Source: Alphaproteobacteria bacterium (GTDB lineage: Bacteria > Pseudomonadota > Alphaproteobacteria > SMXQ01). From it: DNA of 39,039 bases. The notes below the pieces were generated by a model. That model was not told the origin of the DNA. It worked only from the letters and a program-made list of their open reading frames with translations, and made no database searches. Below are positions 16,002-26,763 of the stretch, piece by piece. The stretch's first letter is position 1. Every line of letters starts with the position of its first letter. Made by a program: the position numbers and the translations under genes. The stretch is taken from positions 1 to 39,039 of the forward strand of contig JAURLI010000032.1 of NCBI GenBank assembly GCA_030831315.1. Reading direction: 5' to 3'.

Positions 16002-17435
16002 TCAGGCGGCGGTGCCGCCGACGGTGAGCGCGCCGATCTTGAGCGTCGGCTGGCCGACGCCCACGGGTACACCTTGTCCGTCCTTGCCGCAGGTGCCGAT
16101 GCCGGGGTCGAGCGCCATGTCGTTGCCGACCATGGTGATGCGCTTGAGCGCATCGGCGCCGTTGCCGATCAGCGTCGCACCCTTGACCGCGGGGCCGAGC
16201 TTGCCGTTTTCGACCAGATAGGCTTCCGAGGCCGAGAACACGAACTTGCCCGAGGTGATATCGACCTGGCCGCCGCCGAAGTTGACGGCATAAAGGCCTT
16301 TCTTCACGGAGGAGAGGATCTCGTCCTTATCGTGGCCGCCGTTCAGCATGTAGGTATTGGTCATGCGCGGCATGGGGCGGTGCGCGAAATCCTGGCGCCG
16401 TCCGTTGCCGGTCGCTTTCACACCCATCAGGCGCGCGTTCATGCGGTCCTGCATATAGCCGACCAGGATGCCATTCTCGATCAGGGTGGTGGCGGAGGTG
16501 GGCGTGCCTTCGTCGTCGATGGTGAGCGAGCCGCGCCGGTCGGCAAGGGTGCCGTCGTCGATGACGGTAACACCGGGGGCCGCCACCCGTTCGCCCATCA
16601 GGCCCGAAAACACCGAGGTCTTCTTGCGGTTGAAATCGCCCTCCAGCCCGTGGCCGACCGCTTCGTGCAGAAGGATTCCGGGCCAGCCGGGGCCGAGCAC
16701 GACTTCCATCTCGCCCGCAGGTGCCGGCACGGCGTCGAGCTTGACCAGCGCCTGGCGCAGCGCCTCGTCGGCGCCCTTGCGCCAGTTGCCCGCTTCGATG
16801 AACCGGGTATAGCCCTCGCGCCCGCCGGTGCCGTGGCTGCCGGTTTCCTGTTTGTCGCCATCGGCGACCATGACCTGGATGTTGAGGCGCACCAGCGGGC
16901 GCACGTCGGCCACGCGGTTGCCGTCGGCGCGCAGGATTTCGACGACCCGCCATTCGCCCGCCAGTGACACCATGACCTGACGCACGCGCGGGTCCTTTGC
17001 GCGCAGGTAAGCATCGATATCGGCGAGCAAGCCGGTCTTGGTCTCGAACGCGACCTCGGCCAGCGGATTGACGGTGCCGTAGAGGGCGCGGTTGGTGCCC
17101 GAAGGCGGCAGGGCAAGTGTGCCCTTGTGGCCGCGCGTCACCGCGCAGACGGTGTCGGCGGCGCGCTTCAGCGCCGCATCGGACAGTTCCGAGGCATGGG
17201 CGTAACCCGTCGCCTCGTCGGCGATGGCGCGCAGGCCGAAGCCCTGGGCGGTATCGGAGGAAGCAGCGCGCAGCCTTCCATCGTCCCAGGCGAAGCTCTC
17301 GGAAACCGCATATTCGAGGAACAATTCACCGTCATCGGCGCCGTCGAGGGCGCGGGTCAGCTGGCCTTGCGCGCCGGAGAGGGTGAGGGCGTCGCCGCCG
17401 AAGAACAGCTTGTCTGCGGTATCGAGGTTCGACAT
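16002..17435 (-). CDS. tldD: Metalloprotease TldD
   Basis: TldD is the zinc-bearing subunit of the TldD-TldE protease. The 477-residue product contains HEAVGH (His257, Glu258, His262) followed by GLEGDFNRKKTSVFSG, the family zinc site, and the C-terminal GIGTCGKDGQGVPVGVGQPTLKIGALTVGGT with its conserved cysteine. A CGGGAGTAAC ribosome-binding site precedes ATG 17435. Its partner pmbA is 11 kb away on the same strand. The gene is divergent from the coxB cluster, a linkage I recall as common in alphaproteobacteria, and is followed by the aspartic protease. Confidence 0.95.
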   Translation of the reverse strand: MSNLDTADKLFFGGDALTLSGAQGQLTRALDGADDGELFLEYAVSESFAWDDGRLRAASSDTAQGFGLRAIADEATGYAHASELSDAALKRAADTVCAVTRGHKGTLALPPSGTNRALYGTVNPLAEVAFETKTGLLADIDAYLRAKDPRVRQVMVSLAGEWRVVEILRADGNRVADVRPLVRLNIQVMVADGDKQETGSHGTGGREGYTRFIEAGNWRKGADEALRQALVKLDAVPAPAGEMEVVLGPGWPGILLHEAVGHGLEGDFNRKKTSVFSGLMGERVAAPGVTVIDDGTLADRRGSLTIDDEGTPTSATTLIENGILVGYMQDRMNARLMGVKATGNGRRQDFAHRPMPRMTNTYMLNGGHDKDEILSSVKKGLYAVNFGGGQVDITSGKFVFSASEAYLVENGKLGPAVKGATLIGNGADALKRITMVGNDMALDPGIGTCGKDGQGVPVGVGQPTLKIGALTVGGTAA

Positions 17436-17705
17436 CGGTTACTCCCGTATAAAAACAGTCGCTTCGGCGCGGATCGGCACAGAGTAGCAACATAGGTGCA
17501 TGCGGCCCCGTTTTTTAGTGCCCGAGCGAACGGCGAGACCGATGGTGCAGCGGGCGATTGCGAGACTTTCTCAAAGCCAAGGTTTTGCCATATTCTTCGG
17601 TTGTTCACCCCCGCGTCGGTAGTGTAGTTTGCGCGTGCCTGACGGGAATATCCCTTTTAAAGTTGAGTGCTTTTTTCCATCGGTTTTCAAGACGGGAAAT
17701 ACAGA
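17436..17705. other. 270-base divergent spacer between tldD and coxB
   Basis: No convincing gene is seen here. The region must hold divergent promoters. On the plus strand TTGTTC (17601-17606) and TGTAGT (17623-17628) are 16 bases apart, a weak sigma70-like match that would leave a coxB leader of about 70 bases. A GGGA-ATA-TCCC partial palindrome lies at about 17644-17654 and a T-run at 17670-17675. No FNR/FixK-type TTGAT-N4-ATCAA box was found. Confidence 0.4.
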
Positions 17706-18572
17706 ATGCTGTTTCACCGGATACTCGCCTCGGTTGCCGCTGTCGCCCCCGGGGTCATGGCCTTCCTTTCCGGCGCAGCCACGCCGGCCTTTGCCCAGCA
17801 GCCGACGCCCTGGCAGCTGAACTTCCAGCCGGCTGCAAGCCCGGTCGCCGAACGGATTCACAGCTTCCACGACATGCTGCTGGTCCTGATAACGGTGATC
17901 ACAGCCTTCGTGCTGCTGCTGCTGCTTTACGTCATGGTCCGGTTCAACGCCAAGGCCAACCCGACGCCGTCACGCACCACGCACAACACGACGATCGAGG
18001 TGCTCTGGACGGTGGTCCCCATCCTCATCCTCGTGGGCATCGCAGTCCCGTCCTTTAAGCTTCTCTATTTCGGGGACCGACATCCTAACCCCGACATGAC
18101 GCTCAAGGTCATGGGCTACCAGTGGTACTGGGGCTACGCCTATCCTGATCAGGGCAACATCATCTTCGAGAGCCGCATGGTCGAGACGCAGGACCTGAAG
18201 CCCGGCCAGCCGCGCCTGCTCGCGACCGACAATCCGGTTGTCGTCCCGGTCGACACCAACATCCGCGTGCTGTTGTCCACCGACAACGTGCTGCATTCCT
18301 GGGCTGTGCCGTCGTTCGGCATCAAGACCGATACTACCAATGGCCGCCTGAACGAAACCTGGTTTCGTGCCACCAAGACTGGCACGTTCTACGGCCAGTG
18401 CTCGGAACTGTGCGGCGTGAACCATGGCTTCATGCCCGTCGAGGTCAAGGTCGTGTCGAAAGCGGAGTTCGCCCAGTGGGTCGCCTCCAAGAAGAAGGCC
18501 GCTGCGCTGACGGCGCCGGCCTCCACCATCGAATTGGCCGGTCGCGCGGATACCTCCGCGCGCGGCAACTGA
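17706..18572 (+). CDS. coxB: Cytochrome c oxidase subunit II
   Basis: Subunit II of the aa3-type oxidase, which receives electrons from cytochrome c through CuA. The 288 residues comprise an N-terminal signal-like helix ending in TPAFA, two membrane helices (about 56-80 and 98-120), the aromatic YQWYWGYAYP loop (138-147), and the CuA ligands His197, Cys232, Glu234, Cys236, His240 and Met243 in GQCSELCGVNHGFMP. There is no fused cytochrome c domain. An upstream in-frame ATG at 17667 is possible, but ATG 17706 gives a normal signal sequence. It heads the cox cluster, 20 bases before coxA. Confidence 0.97.
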   Translation: MLFHRILASVAAVAPGVMAFLSGAATPAFAQQPTPWQLNFQPAASPVAERIHSFHDMLLVLITVITAFVLLLLLYVMVRFNAKANPTPSRTTHNTTIEVLWTVVPILILVGIAVPSFKLLYFGDRHPNPDMTLKVMGYQWYWGYAYPDQGNIIFESRMVETQDLKPGQPRLLATDNPVVVPVDTNIRVLLSTDNVLHSWAVPSFGIKTDTTNGRLNETWFRATKTGTFYGQCSELCGVNHGFMPVEVKVVSKAEFAQWVASKKKAAALTAPASTIELAGRADTSARGN

Positions 18573-18577
18573 TTTAA

Positions 18578-20176
<1,599 letters not shown>

Positions 20177-20199
20177 CGGAACGCGACGGGCAAGACGCG

Positions 20200-21132
20200 G
20201 TGTTACAGACGACCATAGAGATGAGGGAAGCGGCGGTCCCCGGGGCGGGAGGATTCTCGCCCTCCGTCGCCGACTTCATTGCGCTGCTGAAGCCGCGGGT
20301 CATGTCGCTCGTGGTCTTCACGGGGCTTGCCGGTCTGATCGCGGCGCCGGGCCATATCCACCCGGTGCTGGCGGGTGTCGCCCTTCTGTGCATCGCCATC
20401 GGCGCAGGTGCGTCCGGTGCGATCAACATGTGGTACGACCGCGACATCGACGCGGGCATGACGCGTACCCAGGATCGCCCCCTGCCTGCCGGCCGCATGG
20501 ACCCGTCGTCGGCGCTCGGCTTCGGGGTGACGCTGTCGGTCGGCTCGGTCACGGTCATGGGACTCGGCGTCCACTGGGCTGCCGCCGGTCTCCTGGCGCT
20601 GACCATCGCCTTCTACGTTTTCGTCTACACCATGTGGCTCAAGCGCCGCACGCCGCAGAACATCGTCATCGGCGGCGCGGCCGGGGCTTTCCCGCCGATG
20701 ATCGGCTGGGCGGCGGTGACCGGCGACGTGTCGTTGATGCCGGTGCTGCTGTTTGCCATCGTCTTCTTCTGGACGCCGCCGCATTTCTGGGCGCTCGCAC
20801 TCTACAAGGCGGGCGAATACGCCAAGGTCGGCGTACCCATGCTGCCGGTGGTGGCGGGCAAGGCCGAAACGCGCCGCCAGATCGTCATCTACTCGCTGAT
20901 TCTCGTGCCGCTGACGCTGGCGCCTTGGGCGCTTGGTCTTGCCTCCGCGATCTACGGCGCGCCGGCGGCGGTGCTCGGCCTCGTGTTTCTCGCGGGTGCC
21001 CTCCGCGTCGCGGTGGCCAAGACCGATGCGGCGGCGAAAGGCCTGTTCGCCTATTCGATCCTCTATCTATTCCTGCTGTTCGCGCTGGTTATCGCCGATG
21101 CGCTGCTGGCGGCACCGAGCAGGGGGCTGTAG
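20200..21132 (+). CDS. ctaB: Protoheme IX farnesyltransferase (haem O synthase)
   Basis: Farnesylates haem b to haem O, the precursor of the haem a needed by the oxidase encoded just upstream. The 310-residue product has about nine membrane helices and the prenyltransferase motif [21 protein letters not shown], plus [28 protein letters not shown]. The family N-terminal segment [13 protein letters not shown] begins about 30 residues in. The start is GTG at 20200 or ATG at 20221, seven codons later; neither has a strong ribosome-binding site and I keep the longer form. It is 23 bases after ctaD. Confidence 0.95.
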   Translation: MLQTTIEMREAAVPGAGGFSPSVADFIALLKPRVMSLVVFTGLAGLIAAPGHIHPVLAGVALLCIAIGAGASGAINMWYDRDIDAGMTRTQDRPLPAGRMDPSSALGFGVTLSVGSVTVMGLGVHWAAAGLLALTIAFYVFVYTMWLKRRTPQNIVIGGAAGAFPPMIGWAAVTGDVSLMPVLLFAIVFFWTPPHFWALALYKAGEYAKVGVPMLPVVAGKAETRRQIVIYSLILVPLTLAPWALGLASAIYGAPAAVLGLVFLAGALRVAVAKTDAAAKGLFAYSILYLFLLFALVIADALLAAPSRGL

Positions 21133-21135
21133 GCA

Positions 21136-21273
21136 ATGGCGGATGAACGCAACGACGCATCCGACGTGCACAAGAAGCGCCGCGGCCGCAATATCGCCAT
21201 GCTGGTGGCGCTTGCCGGCCTCGTCGTGCTGTTTTACGTGATCACCATCGTCAAGCTGGGCGGGGGCAACTGA
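21136..21273 (+). CDS. Small CoxF-like single-helix protein
   Basis: A 45-residue ORF in the three-base gap after ctaB: MADERNDASDVHKKRRGRN, then one membrane helix (IAMLVALAGLVVLFYVITIV) and KLGGGN. Its TGA overlaps the ctaG ATG by one base (TGATG). Position between ctaB and ctaG, charged N-terminus and single helix match the small CoxF-type proteins found at this place in alphaproteobacterial cox operons. A role in oxidase assembly or as a small subunit is inferred from context only. Confidence 0.8.
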   Translation: MADERNDASDVHKKRRGRNIAMLVALAGLVVLFYVITIVKLGGGN

Positions 21274-21848
21274 TGGCCGGCCGCGCGCGCAACGCAATCG
21301 TAGCATGGTCCGTCGTCGGCGTCGTCGCCGGCATGGTCGGCCTGTCCTATGCGGCGGTGCCGCTCTACCAGCTGTTCTGCCAGGTCACGGGCTTCGGCGG
21401 TACCACGAGGGTTGCAACGGCGCCCGCCTCGGCGTCCAGGGCTGACGCCCGCGTCGTGCGCGTCACCTTCGATGCCAATGTCGCTTCCGGCCTGCCGTGG
21501 TCTTTCGTGCCGGAACAGCGTTACGTCGACGTCAAGGTCGGCGAGCAGGTGCTGATTCATTATCGCGCAACGAACCTGTCGCAGGAGCTGGTCACCGGCA
21601 CCTCCAGCTTTAACGTGACGCCGCACAAGGTCGGCGGCTATTTCAACAAGGTCCAGTGCTTCTGCTTCACCGAGCAGACGCTGAAACCTGGTGAAAGTAT
21701 CGACATGCCGGTGGTGTTTTTCGTTGATCCCGAGATGGTGAAAGATCGCAACACTTCTGAAGTCGGCGATATCGTTCTGTCTTATACGTTCTACCGGGTG
21801 GACAAGCCGGATACCGGCCGCCGCTCGGCCAGTGTTATTAACCGTTGA
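21273..21848 (+). CDS. ctaG: Cytochrome c oxidase assembly protein CtaG/Cox11
   Basis: Cox11-type copper chaperone that delivers copper to the CuB site of subunit I. The 191 residues have one N-terminal membrane helix (about 10-30), a conserved Cys36 in LYQLFCQVTGFGGTT, and a periplasmic immunoglobulin-like domain with the copper motif CFCF (Cys129, Cys131) in YFNKVQCFCFTEQ. It overlaps the preceding small ORF by one base and is followed by coxC after 30 bases. Confidence 0.97.
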   Translation: MAGRARNAIVAWSVVGVVAGMVGLSYAAVPLYQLFCQVTGFGGTTRVATAPASASRADARVVRVTFDANVASGLPWSFVPEQRYVDVKVGEQVLIHYRATNLSQELVTGTSSFNVTPHKVGGYFNKVQCFCFTEQTLKPGESIDMPVVFFVDPEMVKDRNTSEVGDIVLSYTFYRVDKPDTGRRSASVINR

Positions 21849-21878
21849 ACGACTGTTGAGGATTCGGGGGTAAACATC

Positions 21879-22685
21879 ATGGCCAACGCACACGACGCAC
21901 ACGCGCAAAAGCATCCGTATCATCTGGTCGACCCGAGCCCGTGGCCGCTGGTCGGCTCCATCGCCGCCCTGTTTCTTACCGGCGGCGCCGTCTACTGGAT
22001 GCACGGCGGCAACCCGTGGTTCATGGTCGCCGGTTTCGTCGGCATCCTTTACGTCATGATCCGCTGGTGGATCGATGTCGTCGATGAAGGCGAGCGCCAG
22101 GGCCACCACAACAAGGTGGTGCAGATCGGCCTGCGCTACGGCATGGCGCTGTTCATCGCCTCCGAGGTGATGTTCTTCGCCGCCTTCTTCTGGGCCTTCT
22201 TCACCGCCAGCCTGTTCCCGACCGAAGCGATCGGCAAGGTGTGGCCGCCCGCCAGCGTCAAGACCTTCGATCCGTGGGATCTGCCGTTCCTCAACACGCT
22301 GATCCTGCTGACCTCGGGCGCGACCCTGACCTGGGCGCACCATGCGCTGATGGCCAACAACCGTCGCGACGTGATCCGCGGCCTGGTGCTGACCATCGCG
22401 CTCGGCGCCACCTTTACGGCGGTCCAGGCCTACGAATATTCCCATGCCGCCTTCGGCTTCAAGGACGGCATCTACTCGTCGGTCTTCTACATGGCCACGG
22501 GCTTCCACGGCTTCCACGTTCTGGTCGGCACGACCTTCCTGTGCGTCTGCCTCGGCCGCGTGATGAAGGGTCACTTCAAGCCCGACCATCATGTCGGCTT
22601 CGAGGCTGCCGCCTGGTACTGGCACTTCGTCGACGTGGTGTGGCTGTTCCTGTTCGTCTGCGTCTATTGGCTCGGCGGCAAGTAA
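21879..22685 (+). CDS. coxC: Cytochrome c oxidase subunit III
   Basis: Subunit III, a seven-helix membrane subunit that stabilises the oxidase. The 268-residue product begins with a HDAHAQKHPYHLVDPSPWP head and contains RYGMALFIASEVMFFAAFFWAFF, LNTLILLTSGATLTWAHHAL, YSSVFYMATGFHGFHVLVGT and the final EAAAWYWHFVDVVWLFLFVCVYWLGGK, all hallmarks. A GGGGG run lies upstream of ATG 21879. It follows ctaG and precedes the DUF983 gene by 27 bases. Confidence 0.97.
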   Translation: MANAHDAHAQKHPYHLVDPSPWPLVGSIAALFLTGGAVYWMHGGNPWFMVAGFVGILYVMIRWWIDVVDEGERQGHHNKVVQIGLRYGMALFIASEVMFFAAFFWAFFTASLFPTEAIGKVWPPASVKTFDPWDLPFLNTLILLTSGATLTWAHHALMANNRRDVIRGLVLTIALGATFTAVQAYEYSHAAFGFKDGIYSSVFYMATGFHGFHVLVGTTFLCVCLGRVMKGHFKPDHHVGFEAAAWYWHFVDVVWLFLFVCVYWLGGK

Positions 22686-22712
22686 CGGCCTGCGTTTTCG
22701 GGGACGGGCGCG

Positions 22713-23084
22713 ATGCGTGAAGCACCGCGCCCGTCTTCCGTTTCGCCGGCCCTCGCCGGGTTGCTCTGCCGCTGTCCGGCCTGCGGCAAGGGGCGGCTGT
22801 TCAAGGGCTTTCTCTCCATTGCGCCCCGCTGCGATGCCTGCGGCGAAGATCTCTCGACGCTGGAGCAGGGCGATGGCCCCGCCGTTTTCATCATCCTCAT
22901 CCTCGGCTTCATCGTTACGGCGGGTGCCCTCATCGTCGAGGTGAAGCTGGCGCCACCCTTCTGGGTCCATGCCGTGATCTGGCCGCCGATCATCCTCGGC
23001 GGATCGCTCGGCATGCTGCGCCCCCTCAAGGGCCTGATGGCGGCGATGCATTACCGCCATCGCAGGGGACATGGTGAAGGCTAG
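22713..23084 (+). CDS. DUF983 membrane protein with zinc-ribbon-like cysteines
   Basis: A 123-residue protein with two CxxC pairs (Cys21/Cys24 and Cys40/Cys43) in CPACGKGRLFKGFLSIAPRCDACGEDLS, followed by two hydrophobic helices. This is the DUF983 family, often encoded between coxC and surf1 in alphaproteobacteria; its function is not established, and metal binding or oxidase assembly is inferred from cysteines and context. The last 14 bases overlap surf1. Confidence 0.88.
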   Translation: MREAPRPSSVSPALAGLLCRCPACGKGRLFKGFLSIAPRCDACGEDLSTLEQGDGPAVFIILILGFIVTAGALIVEVKLAPPFWVHAVIWPPIILGGSLGMLRPLKGLMAAMHYRHRRGHGEG

Positions 23085-23784
23085 GCCCCTGATCGCTGCA
23101 GGCGCGGTGATCGCGGCTCTCGCCGTGCTGCTCAGCCTCGGCAGCTGGCAGATGCTGCGCCGCGCCGAAAAGCACGTCCTGATCGCCCGTATCGAGGTGC
23201 AGATGCAGGCGCCACCCGTCGTTCTTCCCGCCGCCATCAATGATCCCGCTGCCTTTGACTATCGCCGCGTGACGGTGCGCGGGCGTTACCTGCATGGGCG
23301 CGAGATGCTGCTGCTCAACCGCGTACGCAACGGCGTTGCTGGCATTCATGTCATCACGCCGCTGGTGCGCGAGGACGGTCCGACGGTGCTGGTCGACCGC
23401 GGCTGGGCGCCGCTGGCGCGGCCCGCCGATGACCCGGCTTTTGTCGGCCAGCCGCCGGGACCCGTGACGATTTCGGGTGTCGCCCGTGTGCCCGTAAAAA
23501 CCGGCGCCTTTACACCCGACAACGAACCTGCGCGCGGGTTGTGGTTCAGCGTCGATCTGGCCGCGATGGCCGCGGCCAAGGGCATCGGGCCGGTGGCGCC
23601 CGTCCTCGTCGTCGCCGATACGCGCCCTGACGGTATCCGCAAATACCCGATCCCCGTGCCGGTGCGCGCGGGGCTGCGCGACGATCATCTGCAATATGCC
23701 GTGACATGGTATTCTCTCGCCCTCGTGCTGGTGGGCGTTGTCATTGCTGCCCGCCGCCGCCGGAGACCCGCAAGCGAGCCATGA
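23071..23784 (+). CDS. surf1: SURF1 family oxidase assembly protein
   Basis: Surf1 helps insert haem a into subunit I. The 237 residues show the family plan: an N-terminal membrane helix ending in LGSWQMLRR, a periplasmic domain with DYRRVTVRGRYLHGREMLLLNR and VLVDRGWAP, and a C-terminal helix (YAVTWYSLALVLVGVVIAARRR). It overlaps the DUF983 gene by 14 bases at its start and the M32 peptidase by four bases (ATGA) at its end, so it is translationally embedded in the cluster. Confidence 0.95.
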   Translation: MVKARPLIAAGAVIAALAVLLSLGSWQMLRRAEKHVLIARIEVQMQAPPVVLPAAINDPAAFDYRRVTVRGRYLHGREMLLLNRVRNGVAGIHVITPLVREDGPTVLVDRGWAPLARPADDPAFVGQPPGPVTISGVARVPVKTGAFTPDNEPARGLWFSVDLAAMAAAKGIGPVAPVLVVADTRPDGIRKYPIPVPVRAGLRDDHLQYAVTWYSLALVLVGVVIAARRRRRPASEP

Positions 23785-25280
23785 CCGACACGCCCACCGC
23801 CTACCGCGAGCTTGAAACCCGTTTCGCACGCTATGCGAAGCTGCGCGACGCCATCGAACTGCTGCACTGGGACATGGCCACCATGATGCCCGACGGCGGG
23901 GCCGAGGCGCGGGCGGGACAGCTTGCCGTGCTCAAGGGCCTTGCCCACGACATGATGACCGATCCGGCGCTCGGTGATTTCCTCGCTGCCGCAGCCGAGG
24001 ACCGCACTCTCGATCCGTGGCAGCAGGCGAACCTTGTGGAGATGCGCCACGGCTGGCTGCGGTCGAACGCCGTCGACAAGCGGCTGGTCGAGGCGTTGTC
24101 GGATGCCAACCTGCGCTGCGAAATGATCTGGCGCGAAGCCAAGGCCAAGGCCGACTACGCCATGGTGCGCCCGGCCCTCGAAACGGTATTGGGCCTCGTG
24201 CGCGAACGCGCGGGCCAGATGGCGGATGCCCTCAAGCTCGATGCCTATGACGCGCTGCTCGACGGTTACGAGCCGGGCGGGCGGGCGGCGGACATCGACA
24301 TGGTCTTCGCGGAACTGGCGAAATTCCTGCCCGGCTTCATCGACCGCGTGCTCGAACACCAGGCGAAGAAACCGGCGCCGATGGCGATCGAGGGACCCTT
24401 CGATCTTGCCGCCCAGCGCGGCCTGTGCCGCCGCCTGATGCAGGCGGTCGGCTTCGACTTCAAGCACGGGCGGCTCGATGAAAGCCACCACCCGTTCTGC
24501 GGCGGCGTGCCCGACGACGTGCGCCTGACGACGCGCTACGACGAAAACGACTTCATGCAGGGCATCATGGGGGTGCTGCATGAAACGGGACACGCGCTCT
24601 ACGATCAGGGCCTGCCCGCCGAATGGCGGCACCAGCCGGTGGGTGAAGCGCGCGGCATGTCCGTGCATGAAAGCCAGTCCCTGATGATCGAGATGCAGGC
24701 CTCGCGCTCGCGCGAGTTCATCGAATACCTGGCGCCGCTCCTGCGCGAAACCTTCAATGGTTCCGGCCCCGCCTGGGATGCCGACAACATCCATGCCCAT
24801 TACATCCGGGTGGAGCGCTCCTTCATCCGCGTCGATGCCGATGAAGTGACCTATCCCGCCCATGTCATCCTGCGCTACCGGCTCGAGCGCGCGCTGATTG
24901 CAGGCGACATGACGCTGGCCGAATTACCCGCGGCGTGGAACGACGGCATGAAGGAACTGCTCGGCATCGTTCCGCCCAACGATGCGCTGGGCTGCCTGCA
25001 GGACCTGCACTGGTACGCGGGCTCCTGGGGCTATTTCCCGACCTATACCCTCGGCGCCATGACCGCGGCCCAGCTGTTCCGAAGCGCCCGGGCGGCGGTA
25101 CCGGAAATCCCGTCGGCACTCGGCAAAGGCGATTTCCGGCCCTTGATGGGCTGGCTCAGGGCCAACGTCCATGCCATGGGCTCGCGCCATTCGGCCCGCG
25201 AAATCCTTGAAAAAGCGACCGGCCGGGCGCTCTACGCCCCCGCTTTCGAGGCCCACCTGACCGAGCGTTACCTTGCCTGA
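23781..25280 (+). CDS. M32 family metallocarboxypeptidase (carboxypeptidase Taq type)
   Basis: A 499-residue zinc carboxypeptidase, the usual size of the family. HETGH gives His267, Glu268 and His271, and Glu297 in MSVHESQSLMIE is the third ligand. Other family segments are IELLHWDMATMMPDGG near the N-terminus, HPFCGGVPDDVRLTTRYDENDF, and DLHWYAGSWGYFPTYTLGAMTAAQLF. It is cytoplasmic, with no signal peptide. It overlaps surf1 as ATGA, although no link to oxidase function is known; general peptide turnover is likely. Confidence 0.95.
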   Translation: MTDTPTAYRELETRFARYAKLRDAIELLHWDMATMMPDGGAEARAGQLAVLKGLAHDMMTDPALGDFLAAAAEDRTLDPWQQANLVEMRHGWLRSNAVDKRLVEALSDANLRCEMIWREAKAKADYAMVRPALETVLGLVRERAGQMADALKLDAYDALLDGYEPGGRAADIDMVFAELAKFLPGFIDRVLEHQAKKPAPMAIEGPFDLAAQRGLCRRLMQAVGFDFKHGRLDESHHPFCGGVPDDVRLTTRYDENDFMQGIMGVLHETGHALYDQGLPAEWRHQPVGEARGMSVHESQSLMIEMQASRSREFIEYLAPLLRETFNGSGPAWDADNIHAHYIRVERSFIRVDADEVTYPAHVILRYRLERALIAGDMTLAELPAAWNDGMKELLGIVPPNDALGCLQDLHWYAGSWGYFPTYTLGAMTAAQLFRSARAAVPEIPSALGKGDFRPLMGWLRANVHAMGSRHSAREILEKATGRALYAPAFEAHLTERYLA

Positions 25281-25356
25281 TCCGGCCTCAAAAGCTAGTC
25301 TCTGGGCCTGATTTTCCCGTATTTCCAAGGCCTCGCGGCCGGCTGGAGGCAGTTCG

Positions 25357-26763
25357 TTGCGTTACGTATCCACCCGTGGGCAGGCGCCCGTCGTCGATTT
25401 TGCCGATGCTCTTCTGGCGGGTCTTGCCCGTGACGGCGGCCTCTACGTGCCCGAAAGCTGGCCGGCGCTTGCCGCCGACGAGATCCGCGCGCTTTCCGGC
25501 GTGCCTTATGCCGAGGCCGCCTACCGCGTGACCCGGCCCTTCGTCGGCGATTCGATCCCCGATGCCACCTACCGGGCCATCATCGAGGACACCTACGCCC
25601 GTTTCGACCATGCGGCGACGGCGCCGCTCGTCCAGCTCGCTCCCAACCACTGGCTGCTCGAGCTGTTCCACGGCCCGACCATCGCGTTCAAGGATTACGC
25701 GATGCAGCTGCTGGGCAACCTGTTCAATCACGTACTCGGCGAGCGCGGCGAGCGCGTCACCATCGTTGGTGCCACTTCGGGCGATACCGGCTCGGCGGCC
25801 ATCGAGGCGTGCAAGGACCGCGATGCCATCGACGTCTTCATCCTTTACCCGCACAACCGTGTGTCGGAAGTGCAGCGCCGCCAGATGACCACCGTCGCCT
25901 CGGCCAATGTCCATGCTTTCGCCGTCGAAGGCACCTTCGACGATTGCCAGGCGATGCTGAAGGCGCTGTTCAACGATGCGGCCTTCCGCGACGACGTGCG
26001 CCTGACCGGTGTCAATTCGATCAACTGGGCGCGCATCCTGGGGCAGGTCGTCTATTACTTCGTCGGCGCCGCTGCGCTCGGCGCACCGGACCGCAAGGTG
26101 TCGTTCGCCGTGCCGACAGGCAATTTCGGCAATATCTATGCGGGCTACGTGGCGCGCCGCATGGGCCTGCCGGTATCCCAGCTGGTGCTCGCCACCAACG
26201 CCAACGACATCCTGTCGCGAACCCTAGCGACCGGTACGATGAAGCGCGGCGAGGTGATCCCGTCCCTGTCGCCGTCGATGGATATCCAGGTGGCTTCCAA
26301 CTTCGAGCGCTTCCTGTTCGACCTCCTGGGCCGTGACGGCTCGCGCGTCGCCCAGCAGATGGCCGCCTTCGCCGACACCGGCGAGTTGGCCCTGGCGCCC
26401 GGCCTGTGGCGCGAAGCAACCGCCATGTTCACGGGCTACCGCCTCGACGATGCGGGCACGATCGAGGAAATCCGCGACTCGCTTGCGCGCACGGGCCAGG
26501 TTCTTGATCCCCATTCGGCCATCGGCGTTGCCGGCGGCCGTGCAGCGCGGGCCGATGCGTCGGTGCCCATGGTGTCGCTGGCGACGGCGCACCCGGCCAA
26601 GTTCCCCGATGCGGTCAAACAGGCAACCGGCCGCATACCGGAACTGCCGCCGCACATGGCGGACATCTATTCGCGCAAGGAACGCTTCGACGTGCTCAAG
26701 AACGACGTCGCCGCGGTCAAGGCGGCGATCCGGGCACGTCTTGCCCAGAAGGTGCAGGCATGA
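25357..26763 (+). CDS. thrC: Threonine synthase
   Basis: PLP-dependent last step of threonine synthesis, from phosphohomoserine. The 468-residue product has the N-terminus RYVSTRGQAPVVDFADALLAGLARDGGLYVPE and the PLP lysine Lys112 in HGPTIAFKDYAMQLLG, with GATSGDTGSAA as a phosphate-binding loop. The start is TTG at 25357, supported by a strong CTGGAGGC ribosome-binding site nine bases upstream; no in-frame ATG exists near it. It overlaps the M16 peptidase gene as ATGA. thrB lies at 32525-33493 on the other strand, so the pathway is split within the window. Confidence 0.96.
   Translation: MRYVSTRGQAPVVDFADALLAGLARDGGLYVPESWPALAADEIRALSGVPYAEAAYRVTRPFVGDSIPDATYRAIIEDTYARFDHAATAPLVQLAPNHWLLELFHGPTIAFKDYAMQLLGNLFNHVLGERGERVTIVGATSGDTGSAAIEACKDRDAIDVFILYPHNRVSEVQRRQMTTVASANVHAFAVEGTFDDCQAMLKALFNDAAFRDDVRLTGVNSINWARILGQVVYYFVGAAALGAPDRKVSFAVPTGNFGNIYAGYVARRMGLPVSQLVLATNANDILSRTLATGTMKRGEVIPSLSPSMDIQVASNFERFLFDLLGRDGSRVAQQMAAFADTGELALAPGLWREATAMFTGYRLDDAGTIEEIRDSLARTGQVLDPHSAIGVAGGRAARADASVPMVSLATAHPAKFPDAVKQATGRIPELPPHMADIYSRKERFDVLKNDVAAVKAAIRARLAQKVQA

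Noticed and set aside
21234-23240. A 668-codon minus-strand ORF
   Set aside because: It is antisense to ctaG, coxC, DUF983 and surf1, all firmly identified, and its product shows no recognisable domain.
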